The notes under the pieces were generated by a model, which made no database searches, had not been told where the DNA came from, and saw nothing but the letters and a program-made list of their open reading frames with translations. From JAFGCL01 sp964423835 (GTDB taxonomy: Bacteria > Chloroflexota > Dehalococcoidia > UBA2247 > RBG-13-53-26), in NCBI GenBank assembly GCA_964423835.1, contig CAYRGJ010000023.1, positions 1 through 54,136 of the forward strand: a DNA stretch of 54,136 nt, in the 5' to 3' direction. A program made the translations under genes and the position numbers. This document shows, in pieces, positions 8,340-16,745 of this stretch. Position 1 is the first letter of the stretch. Every line of letters starts with the position of its first letter.

Positions 8340-9170
8340 ATGAACGAGCTACAGTTCTACGAGAGAGACCCATTTGCTCCCATCCGGTATGCCTATGACG
8401 TCGAGGAGATCGTCTGCTCCCGCCGCACCCGCTACCAGCACCTGCTGATCTTCGAGAACCGGCACTTTGGCCGGGTGCTGGCCCTGGACGGGGTGGTGCA
8501 GCTTACCGAGCGCGACGAGCACTTCTATCATGAGATGCTGACCCAGGTGGTCCTGCATGCCCATCCGGACCCCGCCGAAGTGCTCATCATCGGTGGTGGC
8601 GACGGCGGATCACTGCGCGAGGTGCTCAAGCACCAGTCGGTGAAGCGGGTGCGGATGGTGGAGCTGGACACGGGGGTGATCGAGGCCTCCAGGGAGTTCC
8701 TGCCCACGCTGTCGGTGGGCTTCGATGATCCCCGGGCGCAGGTTCTGGAGGCCAGGGGGGAGGATTTCCTGGCCGGCACCGCCGAGAGGTTTGACCTGGT
8801 GATCATGGACTCCACTGACCCGGTGGGCCCGGCGGCCAATCTCTTCACCGATGAATGCCTGGCCAGCGCCGCCTCGATCCTGAAGGATGGCGGCATGTTC
8901 GCGGCCCAGACGGAATCGCTGCACTTCCACCCTGGCTTCGTCCGGGAGGTGCAGCGGAAGCTGGAGCGCATCTACCCCATCGCGGACCTGTGCACGGTGC
9001 CCCTGGCCACCTATGGCGGCAACTGGTGGACCTTCTCCATCGGCTCCAGGGGAGGCGACCCGCGGGAGCCGCGGCGGCCGTGCACGGTGAGCACCAGGTA
9101 CTACGCGGAGGACGTTCACCGGCAGTCCTTCCTCCCGCCCAGCGTCAGGCGGAAGCTGATGGAAGGCTAG
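8340..9170 (+). CDS. speE: Spermidine synthase (polyamine aminopropyltransferase)
   Basis: A 276-residue aminopropyltransferase that moves the aminopropyl group of decarboxylated SAM to putrescine. It has an N-terminal beta-strand domain and a Rossmann methyltransferase-like domain with VLIIGGGDGG (81-90), VELD (107-110) and the catalytic segment MDSTDPVGPA around 155. The putrescine-site region LATYGGNWW is present. It follows the decarboxylase directly, so the pair forms a putrescine-to-spermidine module. No SAM decarboxylase gene (speD/speH) is visible, so the aminopropyl donor must come from a gene elsewhere. It ends 16 bases before the site-2 protease. Confidence 0.92.
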   Translation: MNELQFYERDPFAPIRYAYDVEEIVCSRRTRYQHLLIFENRHFGRVLALDGVVQLTERDEHFYHEMLTQVVLHAHPDPAEVLIIGGGDGGSLREVLKHQSVKRVRMVELDTGVIEASREFLPTLSVGFDDPRAQVLEARGEDFLAGTAERFDLVIMDSTDPVGPAANLFTDECLASAASILKDGGMFAAQTESLHFHPGFVREVQRKLERIYPIADLCTVPLATYGGNWWTFSIGSRGGDPREPRRPCTVSTRYYAEDVHRQSFLPPSVRRKLMEG

Positions 9171-9186
9171 CGGGAGCGGCGGCTTG

Positions 9187-10329
9187 ATGGGCGGCTCGCT
9201 CCGTCTGGCCCGCATCCTGGGCATCGACATCAGGATCCACTACTCGTGGTTCCTCATATTCGGCCTGATCTCCTACCTCATCTACACCGATTTTCGTGAC
9301 GCCGAATCCGGCGTGACCGTGAGCGTGCTGATGGGCCTCCTGGCCAGCGCCGTGCTCTTCGTCTGCATCGTGGCTCACGAGCTGGCCCACAGCCTGGTGG
9401 CCATCCGCAGCGGCATCCCGGTGCGCAGCATCACCCTCTTCGTCCTGGGCGGCGTGGCCAGCATCTCGCGGGAAGCGGAGCGGCCCGGGACGGAGGCGCT
9501 GATGGCCATCGCCGGGCCGGCCTCCAGCCTGGCCATAGGGCTGGCCTGTGGCGGGGTGTGGCTGGCTGCCGGCGGCTACGGCGACGAAGCCACCGTCTAT
9601 CATGACCTGCTGCTGTGGATAGCCTCGTTGAACATCATGCTGGGCGTCTTCAACCTGCTGCCGGGCTTCCCCATGGACGGAGGCCGGGTGCTCCGGGCCG
9701 CCATCTGGCGGGTCACCGGGGACTACCGCAAGGCCACCCGCATCGCCTCCATCATGGGGCAGGGCCTGGGCTGGCTCATCGCCGGAGGAGGCGCCGGGGT
9801 GGTCATCGCCTATTTCTTCATCGGCAGCGGCCCGCTGGACGTGGTGGATGGCATGTGGTTCATCCTCATCGGATGGTATCTCAGCAGCATTGCCGCCAGC
9901 AGCTACCGCCAGGTGGTGGTGCGGGAGGCCATGCGGGGCATCACCGCCGCCTCGGCCATGGTCGGCGACTTCATGAGTGTGCCGCCGGAGATGAGCCTGC
10001 GCCAGATCGTACACGACTACATCGAGACTACCCGCTATCGCAGCTTCGTGGTGGCCGCCGAAGGCCAATTCCAGGGGGTGGTCAACCTGGAGGACATCCG
10101 CAAAGTCCCGGACAGCCGGTGGGATGTCACCACCGCCGGCTCCGTCATGACGCCCGCCGGCAAGGTGATCACGGCATCACTGGAGGACGATGGCCTGGAG
10201 CTGGCGGCCCGGATGGACGAGTTCCGCCTGGACGGCATCCCCGTGCTCCGGGAGGGGACGGTGGTGGGGATCGTGACCCGAAACAGCCTGGCCCGCGCCG
10301 TTCAGATGCGGGCCCGCTCGAGAGCGTAG
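9187..10329 (+). CDS. Site-2 protease family (M50) membrane metalloprotease with CBS pair
   Basis: A 380-residue intramembrane zinc protease related to SpoIVFB/Rip3. It has about six hydrophobic segments, the zinc motif HELAH at 64-68 and the second active-site motif FPMDGG at 161-166. A C-terminal pair of CBS domains (about 245-380, with VGDFMSVPPEMSLRQIV and AGSVMTPAGKVITASLEDDGLELAARM) probably senses adenine nucleotides. The substrate is unknown; relatives cleave anti-sigma factors or membrane transcription factors. TTG 9184 directly precedes ATG 9187, and the ATG is taken as the start. The next gene follows after two bases, indicating coupling. Confidence 0.9.
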   Translation: MGGSLRLARILGIDIRIHYSWFLIFGLISYLIYTDFRDAESGVTVSVLMGLLASAVLFVCIVAHELAHSLVAIRSGIPVRSITLFVLGGVASISREAERPGTEALMAIAGPASSLAIGLACGGVWLAAGGYGDEATVYHDLLLWIASLNIMLGVFNLLPGFPMDGGRVLRAAIWRVTGDYRKATRIASIMGQGLGWLIAGGGAGVVIAYFFIGSGPLDVVDGMWFILIGWYLSSIAASSYRQVVVREAMRGITAASAMVGDFMSVPPEMSLRQIVHDYIETTRYRSFVVAAEGQFQGVVNLEDIRKVPDSRWDVTTAGSVMTPAGKVITASLEDDGLELAARMDEFRLDGIPVLREGTVVGIVTRNSLARAVQMRARSRA

Positions 10330-10331
10330 CC

Positions 10332-11102
10332 ATGGAAACCAGGCCGGTAAGCTGGACCACGGACGGGATCGTCATCGCCGGCGAACTGCGCCTGCCCGAT
10401 GCTGCCGGCCAGGCCCCGGGCCTGTGCATCTGCCATGGCATCCCTTCAGGGAAGCCGGCCGACACGGGGGATCGGGGCTATCCCGGGCTGGCGGAGCGGT
10501 TCTGCCGCTCCGGCTTCGCTACCCTCATCTTCAGCTTCCGCGGCACCGGGGCCAGCGGCGGCGATTTCGACATGATGGGGTGGACCCGCGACCTGGGCGG
10601 GGCCCTCGATTTTCTCTCCTCCTGCACTGCGGTGGACCAGTCTCGCATCTACGTGATGGGCTTCAGCGGGGGGGCGGCGGCCGCGGCCCGGGTGGCGGCC
10701 CAGGATGCCCGGGTGGCCGGCCTGGTGCTGTGCGCCTGCCCGGCGGAGTTCGGCCGCGTGGTGGCCGAGAAGAAGGCGGACTTCTCCGTGGAGCGGTTCC
10801 GGGAGATCGGCCTGATCCGGGACAAGGGCTTTCCGCCCTCCGTGGAGGACTGGGCCCGCGGCTTCCTCGAAGTGACCCCCATGAGCTGGATCGACCGCAT
10901 CTCCCCCCGCCCCCTGCTGATGATCCATGGCCAGGAAGATGACCTGATCGACGAGGGCCAGGCCTGGCGCCTCTTCGAGCGGGCGGGCGAGCCCAGGGAG
11001 ATCGCGGTGGTGGCCGGCGCGGGCCACAAGCTGCGGTTGAGCCAGGCGGCCATGGACATCGCCCTGGACTGGCTGCAGAGGCGGGCTCAGGCCAGCACCT
11101 GA
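10332..11102 (+). CDS. Alpha/beta hydrolase (serine hydrolase)
   Basis: A 256-residue soluble alpha/beta hydrolase. The oxyanion-strand motif CICHGIPSGKP lies near the N-terminus. The nucleophile elbow is GFSGG (Ser about residue 113), the acid is in MIHGQEDDLID, and the histidine is in VVAGAGHKLR. FSFRGTGASGGDFDMMGW matches the family of serine aminopeptidase/dienelactone-hydrolase-like enzymes annotated as alpha/beta hydrolases with unknown substrate. The start ATG 10332 lies two bases after the site-2 protease stop, so it ends the operon that begins at 4402. No signal peptide is present. Confidence 0.85.
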   Translation: METRPVSWTTDGIVIAGELRLPDAAGQAPGLCICHGIPSGKPADTGDRGYPGLAERFCRSGFATLIFSFRGTGASGGDFDMMGWTRDLGGALDFLSSCTAVDQSRIYVMGFSGGAAAAARVAAQDARVAGLVLCACPAEFGRVVAEKKADFSVERFREIGLIRDKGFPPSVEDWARGFLEVTPMSWIDRISPRPLLMIHGQEDDLIDEGQAWRLFERAGEPREIAVVAGAGHKLRLSQAAMDIALDWLQRRAQAST

Positions 11103-11154
11103 GGCCTCACCGGCCGGCAACGCCACCATGGCTGCGGCCGGCCCTCGTTTGCGC

Positions 11155-11160
11155 TATAAT
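11155..11160 (+). promoter_or_regulatory. Candidate -10 box upstream of ABC cassette 1
   Basis: A perfect TATAAT, without a recognisable -35 or TG extension, lies in the 251-base gap before the first ABC ATPase gene. Transcription from it would give a leader of about 185 bases. Apart from GGCCGGC/GCCGGCC arms at 11112-11142, which may form a terminator-like hairpin for the upstream operon, nothing else is seen in this gap. Confidence 0.45.
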
Positions 11161-11353
11161 CGGTCCAAGGGGGGTGGCCGCAACGCAGGGTGCCGAAAAT
11201 GCGGGCCAGGCTCACCTGGCTGGCCGGCGCTCAGCCTCAGAACACCAATTCCCCGCCTCCCAGAGCGCGCGGCCCCGGTTTTGAGATATGTTTATGATGC
11301 CCGGCGCCATCAATGAAACCACTGTGAGGGACGGGCCTGATAGATTGAGCCTG

Positions 11354-12046
11354 ATGATCTCACAGGCGGAGTACATCATCAGAGCCCGGGGCATTCACAA
11401 GACCTACCGGGCCAACGGGCTCGACGTCCAGGCCCTCAAGGGGGTGGACTTCGCGGCCCGGCGCGGCGAGATGGTGGCCGTAATGGGGCCCAGCGGCTGC
11501 GGCAAGACCACCCTGCTCAACTGCCTCTCGGGGCTGGACCGGATTGACCGGGGAGAGGTCGAGATCGAGGGGACGCAGCTGCCGTCCATGTCGGATGACC
11601 AGCGCACGGAGTACCGCGCCCGCCGCATGGGGTTCGTGTTCCAGCTCTACAACCTGCTCCCGGCGCTGTCCAACGTGGAGAACGTGGAGATGCCGCTGCT
11701 GCTGTCCGGGATCTCCTCGTCCCGCAGCCGGAAGAGGGCCATGGAGGTGCTGGGCATGGTGGGGCTGCCGAGCGTGGCGGGGCGGCTGCCGGCCGAGCTC
11801 TCGGGCGGGCAGCGCCAGCGGGTGACCATCGCCCGGGCGCTGGCCAATGAGCCGGCCATCATCTGGGCCGACGAGCCGACCGGAGACCTGGACAGCGATA
11901 CCACGGAGGAGATCATGGATCTCCTGTGCCGTTTGAACAGGGAGAACGGGCAGACATTCGTCCTGGTGACCCACTCAGACGACGTGGCCCGCCGGGCCGA
12001 CCGCATTGTCCGCATGCGGGACGGGCTGATCGTGGATGGCCGGTAG
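11354..12046 (+). CDS. ABC transporter ATP-binding protein, cassette 1 (LolD/MacB type)
   Basis: A 230-residue ATPase that energises the adjacent permease. It has Walker A GPSGCGKT (45-52), Q-loop FQLYN, signature LSGGQRQR (149-156) and Walker B WADEP (171-175; Glu174), followed by THSDDVARRADRI with the switch histidine. Q-loop spacing and DEPTGDLDS place it with the LolD/FtsE/MacB group, whose partners are FtsX-type permeases. The frame opens earlier, at ATG 11288, but the paralogue at 16054 aligns from MISQAEYII onward, so ATG 11354 is chosen even though its ribosome site is weak. It ends two bases before the permease start. Confidence 0.93.
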   Translation: MISQAEYIIRARGIHKTYRANGLDVQALKGVDFAARRGEMVAVMGPSGCGKTTLLNCLSGLDRIDRGEVEIEGTQLPSMSDDQRTEYRARRMGFVFQLYNLLPALSNVENVEMPLLLSGISSSRSRKRAMEVLGMVGLPSVAGRLPAELSGGQRQRVTIARALANEPAIIWADEPTGDLDSDTTEEIMDLLCRLNRENGQTFVLVTHSDDVARRADRIVRMRDGLIVDGR

Positions 12047-12048
12047 CC

Positions 12049-15024
12049 ATGCATGAGCTCTTCGGTGTCTCGCTGACCACCATCGCCATGGTGATGGTAA
12101 TCATCTTCCTGCTCACCGGCCTGGCCCTGGTGGCCCTGGCCCTGCGCTACCGCATCATCTTCAAGCTCGGCGTGAGGAACATACCCCGCCATCCCACCCA
12201 GACCGCCCTGATCGTCGTCGGGCTCATGCTCAGCACCATCATCATCACCGCGGCCTTCGGCACCGGCGATACCGTGGTCTACACCATCCGGTCCCTGGCC
12301 TCGGAGTCGCTGGGCAACACCGACGAGGCGGTTACAGTCCCCAGCCGCAAGGCGGACCCCAACTCGGGGTACTTCGATTACGGCCGCTTCGATGAGATCG
12401 AGGCCGCCCTCGCGGGCGCCCCCGTGGACGGGGTGGTCCCGGTGATCTACGAGGACATCCCGCTCTGGAATCCCTACCAGCTGCTCAACGCGCCCAACGT
12501 CAGGCTCTTCGCCCCGGGGCCCCAGTACGCCGGGTACACGGAGCTGGCGACGCTCGACGGCCGGCGGGTCTCCCTGGAGGACCTGGGCCCCAATGAGGTG
12601 TACATCGACGAGACCACCGCCGAGGACCTGCTGGCGGAGGCCGGGGACCAGCTGGTGCTCTTCGTCGGGTCCGAGCCCAACTACGTCCGGCTGGCCGCCG
12701 TGGTGAAGGGCGCCTCCTGCGGCAGCCTGTCCTTCGTCCTGGTCCCCCTCGATCGGGCGCAGGATCTCTTCCACCGGCCGGGGCAGATAAACGGGGTCTA
12801 CATCTCCAACAGCGGCGGGGCGCTGGAAGGGGCGGCCCACACTGACGAGATCGCCCGGAGGGTGGAGCCGGTGCTTGAGGGCACCGATCTCGAGGTCAAC
12901 GAGGTGAAGAAGGACACGCTGCACGACGCCGACATGAGCGGAGCGGTCCTCACCGCCATCTTCCTCCTGTTCGGCCTCTTCTGCGTGGCTGCCGGGATAC
13001 TGCTGGTGTTCCTCATCTTCGTCATGCTGGCCGCCGCCCGCAAATCCGAGATGGGCATGGCCCGGGCCATCGGCACCAGCCGGAACCAGCTTGTTGAGAT
13101 GTTCGTCTTCGAGGGAGTGGTCTATGATCTCCTGGCCTCCCTGGTCGGCGTCGGGCTGGGCGTCGGCCTGACCTACGCCATAGCCGGGGCCATGGCCAGG
13201 GTGGTCAGGGACTACCCGGTGGATATCTCGGTGCATGTGGAGCCGCGGAGCATGGTGGTGGCCTTCACCCTGGGCATGCTGGTCACCTTCATCACCGTCA
13301 CCCTGGCTTCGTGGAGGGTCAGCCGGCTGAATATCGTCCGGGCCATCCGGGACATTCCGGAGCCGCCCATGGAGAGGGCCGGCCGCCGGACGCTGGGGCT
13401 GGGCCTGCTGCTGGGTGTCTTCGGAGGCGTGCTGGCGGTGCTGGGCGTGGTCCTGGGCCAGGTGGCCCCGGTATACCTGGGCGTGGCGCTGGTTATCATG
13501 GCCGTGGCGCTGGTGGCCCGCTGGCGCGGCTTCGCGGAGCGCCGGGTGTTCACCCTGGCCGGGGTGCTGCTGGTGGGGTGGTCGCTGGTCCCCATCGACA
13601 CTGTCGAGTCCTTCTTCGGCGGCCTGAGCATGGGCATGGAGATGTTCTTCTTTGCCGGCCTGGTGATGGTCCTGGGCGCGGTGTGGGTGGTCTCCTACAA
13701 CCTGGACGTGCTCCTGCGCCTCCTGGTGGGCCTGGCCGGCCGCTTTCAGAACGCCACTCCGGTGCTGCGATCGGCGATGGCCTATCCCATGAAGAACCGG
13801 CTGAGGACGGGCCTGACCATGGCCATGTTCGCCCTGGTCATCTTCACCATCGTCTTCATGTCGGTGGTGATCCGGGCGGATGCGGCGGTCCTCTCCGACA
13901 CGGCGTCGGTGGGCGGCGGATACGACGTGCTGGCCAATGTTAACTGGAACAGCCCCATCGCCGGAGGGGAGATCCAGGACATCATGGTCGAGAAGGGGTT
14001 CAAGGCCGCCGACATCGTGGCCGTGGCCGGGGTATCCTCCGTTCCGCTGGAGATCAGGCAGCCGGGGGCCAGGGCCGAGGACTGGAAGCAGTACCTGGTC
14101 CACGGCGTCGACCCCACCTTCATGGAGACCAACGGCTTCACCTTCTCCGTGATGGCGCGGGGCTACAGCTCGGCCCGGGAGATCTGGCTGGCGCTGCGGG
14201 ACAACCCCGGCCTGGCGGTCATCAGCGCTGATGCCGTGCCCTCGAGGAGCCCCATGAGCATATCCTATGGGGAGGGGTTCAAGGTCGAGGGCCTCTACCA
14301 GGAGGACCCGGACCTGTCTCCTTTTGATGTCCAGGTGAGGGCGGCCTACACCGGGCTGGGCGCCATAGAGAAGGACCTGACGGTAATCGGGGTCCTGCAG
14401 TCGGTGAGCAGCGTCAACGTGGGCGTCTATACCTCCAAGCAGACCGTGGACCAGGCGGCCGCACCCTATCTGATCGTTCCGCTGACCACCTACCTGTTCC
14501 AGCTGGCCGACGGGGTGGACGCAGCGGCCATGGCCAGGGAGCTGGAAGGTGCCTTCCGCGAGAACGGCATGCAGGCCGAGTCCATTGACGAACAGCTCCG
14601 GGAAGCGGCCAGGGTCAACTACACCGTCAACTCCCTGCTGACGGGCTTCCTGGGCCTGGGCGTGGTCATCGGCATCGCGGGCCTGGGCGTGATCAGCAGC
14701 CGGGCCGTCGTGGAGCGCCGCCACCAGATCGGCATCCTGAGGGCCATCGGCTTCAAGCGCAGCAGCGTGCAGGCCTCCTTCCTGCTGGAGTCTTCCATCG
14801 TGGCGTCGCTGGGTGTCCTCATCGGCACCCTGCTGGCGCTGGCCCTCTCGTACCAGGTGCTCGATGACCTCAAGGACACCATCGAGAACGTGGAGTTCCA
14901 GATACCGTGGGTGGAGATGACCATCATCGCCGGGGTATCCTGGATCGCCTCCATGCTGATGACCCTCATCCCCGCCTGGCAGGTATCCAAGATCTACCCC
15001 GCGGAGGCCCTGCGTTACGAGTAG
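12049..15024 (+). CDS. Large FtsX-family ABC permease, cassette 1
   Basis: A 991-residue membrane protein with two FtsX modules. Membrane helices are visible near 10-33, 48-68, 300-332, 353-385 and 400-422, then a central hydrophobic group at about 450-560, a second extracytoplasmic domain, and three C-terminal helices. The conserved FtsX coupling segment occurs twice, as MGMARAIGTSRNQLVEMF and IGILRAIGFKRSSVQASF. Two extracytoplasmic domains (about 70-295 and 620-850) may bind the substrate. Proteins of this kind act as mechanotransmitting exporters or lipoprotein/lipid extractors; the substrate is unknown. The start is ATG 12049, chosen by alignment with the paralogue at 16746. Confidence 0.9.
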   Translation: MHELFGVSLTTIAMVMVIIFLLTGLALVALALRYRIIFKLGVRNIPRHPTQTALIVVGLMLSTIIITAAFGTGDTVVYTIRSLASESLGNTDEAVTVPSRKADPNSGYFDYGRFDEIEAALAGAPVDGVVPVIYEDIPLWNPYQLLNAPNVRLFAPGPQYAGYTELATLDGRRVSLEDLGPNEVYIDETTAEDLLAEAGDQLVLFVGSEPNYVRLAAVVKGASCGSLSFVLVPLDRAQDLFHRPGQINGVYISNSGGALEGAAHTDEIARRVEPVLEGTDLEVNEVKKDTLHDADMSGAVLTAIFLLFGLFCVAAGILLVFLIFVMLAAARKSEMGMARAIGTSRNQLVEMFVFEGVVYDLLASLVGVGLGVGLTYAIAGAMARVVRDYPVDISVHVEPRSMVVAFTLGMLVTFITVTLASWRVSRLNIVRAIRDIPEPPMERAGRRTLGLGLLLGVFGGVLAVLGVVLGQVAPVYLGVALVIMAVALVARWRGFAERRVFTLAGVLLVGWSLVPIDTVESFFGGLSMGMEMFFFAGLVMVLGAVWVVSYNLDVLLRLLVGLAGRFQNATPVLRSAMAYPMKNRLRTGLTMAMFALVIFTIVFMSVVIRADAAVLSDTASVGGGYDVLANVNWNSPIAGGEIQDIMVEKGFKAADIVAVAGVSSVPLEIRQPGARAEDWKQYLVHGVDPTFMETNGFTFSVMARGYSSAREIWLALRDNPGLAVISADAVPSRSPMSISYGEGFKVEGLYQEDPDLSPFDVQVRAAYTGLGAIEKDLTVIGVLQSVSSVNVGVYTSKQTVDQAAAPYLIVPLTTYLFQLADGVDAAAMARELEGAFRENGMQAESIDEQLREAARVNYTVNSLLTGFLGLGVVIGIAGLGVISSRAVVERRHQIGILRAIGFKRSSVQASFLLESSIVASLGVLIGTLLALALSYQVLDDLKDTIENVEFQIPWVEMTIIAGVSWIASMLMTLIPAWQVSKIYPAEALRYE

Positions 15025-15061
15025 GCCGGCGGGCGGCCGGGCGCGGTGCGCCGATTCTTCC

Positions 15062-15091
15062 TTGACTGACGATCGGGCCGGGACGTATGAT
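15062..15091 (+). promoter_or_regulatory. Sigma-70-type promoter of the metacaspase gene
   Basis: TTGACT (15062-15067), an 18-base spacer and TATGAT (15086-15091) precede a short leader containing GGGAGG before TTG 15124. The metacaspase gene therefore probably has its own promoter rather than depending only on the upstream ABC cassette. Confidence 0.6.
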
Positions 15092-15123
15092 TCCCGAAGC
15101 GTTTCGTCCGCGGGAGGAAGACC

Positions 15124-15939
15124 TTGGCGAAGCACGCGCTCTGCATCGGCATCAACAACTACCCCGGCACCGAGAGCGACCTGGCCGGGTGTGTCAACGA
15201 CGCCAACGACTGGGCCCGGGAGCTGGCCCGGCGCCAGTTCCACGTAGATAAGATCCTGGATGCGCAGGCCACCGGCCGGGCGCTGCGGTCGGCCATCCGG
15301 GAGACGGTGGCCGGGGCCAGCACGGGGGACCTGGTGGTGGTGCAGTACTCCGGCCATGGCTCCTTCGTCCCTGATGACGATGGCGATGAGCCCGACGGCA
15401 CGGACGAGTGCCTGTGCCCCTATGACGTCAGGACCAGGGGGCCGATCACCGACGATGAGCTGTTTGAGCTGTACAGCGCTAGGCCGGCGGGGGTGCGGGT
15501 CCTCATGATCTCCGACTCCTGCCACTCCGGCACCGTGGCCCGGTTTGCCCCCATCAGCACGCCGCCGGCGGCGAAGGGGAAGAGCCCGCCGCAGCGGAAG
15601 GTGCGCTTCCTGCCGCCGGCAGTGTACCTGCCGCGGCGCGAGGTGGCGAAGCTGGGCGTGCGGCGCTGCCTGCGGCGGTCCAGCCCGCCTGGCCGCTATG
15701 CCTCCCTGCTGCTGGCCGGATGCCAGGATACCGAGTACAGCTACGACGCCTACTTCGAAGGCCGTCCCAACGGCGCCTTCACCTTTGTGGCGCTGCGGGC
15801 GCTGGAAGCCCTCCCGGCCGGGGCCACGTATTCGCAGTGGTTCAGGCTCATACGCCAGTCGCTGCCGTCCCAGCAGTACCCGCAGACGCCCAACCTGTAC
15901 GGCTCCAAGAGCATGAAGCAGTGGAAGGTGCTGGCCTGA
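15124..15939 (+). CDS. Metacaspase-like caspase family protease (peptidase C14)
   Basis: A 271-residue caspase-fold cysteine protease. The catalytic dyad is His78 in YSGHGS and Cys133 in SDSCHSG. The segment DDDGDEPDGTDECL (84-97) matches the metacaspase DxxGDExDGxDE motif linked to calcium-dependent activation. Metacaspases cleave after Arg or Lys. The N-terminus KHALCIGINNYPG is the typical first strand, so there is no prodomain and no signal peptide; the enzyme is predicted cytoplasmic. The start is TTG 15124, supported by GGGAGG six bases upstream. It lies between two paralogous ABC cassettes on the same strand. A functional link to them is plausible from position only. Confidence 0.92.
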   Translation: MAKHALCIGINNYPGTESDLAGCVNDANDWARELARRQFHVDKILDAQATGRALRSAIRETVAGASTGDLVVVQYSGHGSFVPDDDGDEPDGTDECLCPYDVRTRGPITDDELFELYSARPAGVRVLMISDSCHSGTVARFAPISTPPAAKGKSPPQRKVRFLPPAVYLPRREVAKLGVRRCLRRSSPPGRYASLLLAGCQDTEYSYDAYFEGRPNGAFTFVALRALEALPAGATYSQWFRLIRQSLPSQQYPQTPNLYGSKSMKQWKVLA

Positions 15940-15990
15940 GCGGGCGGCCTGCCCGGGCGGCATCCCGGCACAGGTCCGCCGATGAAGGTG

Positions 15991-16028
15991 ATGACGCGTC
16001 ATCCGGGAGATGACGCGTCATCCGGGAG
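15991..16028 (+). promoter_or_regulatory. Tandem palindromic operator candidate before ABC cassette 2
   Basis: Two exact copies of the 19-mer ATGACGCGTCATCCGGGAG stand head to tail at 15991-16009 and 16010-16028. Each contains the perfect 12-bp palindrome ATGACGCGTCAT (15991-16002 and 16010-16021). The centres are 19 bases apart, just under two helical turns, and the second ends 32 bases before ATG 16054. This is the layout expected for cooperative binding of two dimers of a regulator. No clear -10/-35 pair is seen in this 114-base gap. Confidence 0.65.
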
Positions 16029-16053
16029 CAGATCCGCGAACGAGAGGTGATAC

Positions 16054-16743
16054 ATGGCAGGCGAAGAGTACATCATCGAGGCCAGGGGGATCCACAAGAC
16101 CTACAACACGGGCACGGTAGTGGTCCACGCCCTGAAGGGCGTGGACTTCATGGTGAGGCCCGCAGAGATGGTGGCCGTGATGGGGCCCAGCGGCTGCGGC
16201 AAGACCACCCTGCTCAACTGCCTCTCCGGGCTGGATGATTTTGACCAGGGGGAGCTGGTCATCGAAGGGGCCCAGCTGCCGCGGATGTCGGACAACGAGC
16301 GCACCGACTACCGCGCCCGCCGCATGGGCTTCGTCTTTCAGCTGTACAACCTGCTGCCGGTGCTCACCGCCGTGGAGAACGTGGAGATGCCCCTGCTGGT
16401 GTCGGGCATGCCTCCGGCCAGGAGCCGGAAGGCCGCCCTGGAGGCCCTGGCCCTGGTGGGCCTGCCGGGCCTGGCCGACAGGCTGCCCGCGGAGCTATCG
16501 GGAGGCCAGCGGCAACGGGTGACCATTGCCAGGGCGCTGGTGAACCAGCCGGCCATCATCTGGGCCGACGAGCCCACCGGTGACCTGGACAGCGAGACCA
16601 CCCGGGAGATCATGGACCTGCTGTGCCGGCTCAACCAGGAGAACCGGCAGACCTTCGTCCTCGTGACCCACTCCGATGAAGTGGCCAGGAGGGCCGACCG
16701 CATCGTCCGGATGCGGGACGGCCTTATCGTCGACGGGGCATAA
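16054..16743 (+). CDS. ABC transporter ATP-binding protein, cassette 2 (LolD/MacB type)
   Basis: A 229-residue ATPase paralogous to the one at 11354, with long identical stretches. Walker A is GPSGCGKT (44-51), the Q-loop FQLYN, the signature LSGGQRQR (148-155), and the Walker B segment WADEPTGDLDS. It begins at ATG 16054 behind GAGAGGTGA and ends two bases before the partner permease. It should power the 16746 permease; exchange of ATPases between the two cassettes is possible given their similarity. Two tandem palindromes lie just upstream and may control this cassette specifically. Confidence 0.94.
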   Translation: MAGEEYIIEARGIHKTYNTGTVVVHALKGVDFMVRPAEMVAVMGPSGCGKTTLLNCLSGLDDFDQGELVIEGAQLPRMSDNERTDYRARRMGFVFQLYNLLPVLTAVENVEMPLLVSGMPPARSRKAALEALALVGLPGLADRLPAELSGGQRQRVTIARALVNQPAIIWADEPTGDLDSETTREIMDLLCRLNQENRQTFVLVTHSDEVARRADRIVRMRDGLIVDGA

Positions 16744-16745
16744 CG

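Noticed and set aside
11647..16002. A 1451-residue open frame on the minus strand across ABC cassette 1 and the metacaspase
   Set aside because: It is antisense to well-supported genes. It is long only because GC-rich codon use on the sense strand removes stops from the complementary frame. It shows no recognisable domain and is rich in His/Gln/Gly/Arg, as expected of shadow frames.
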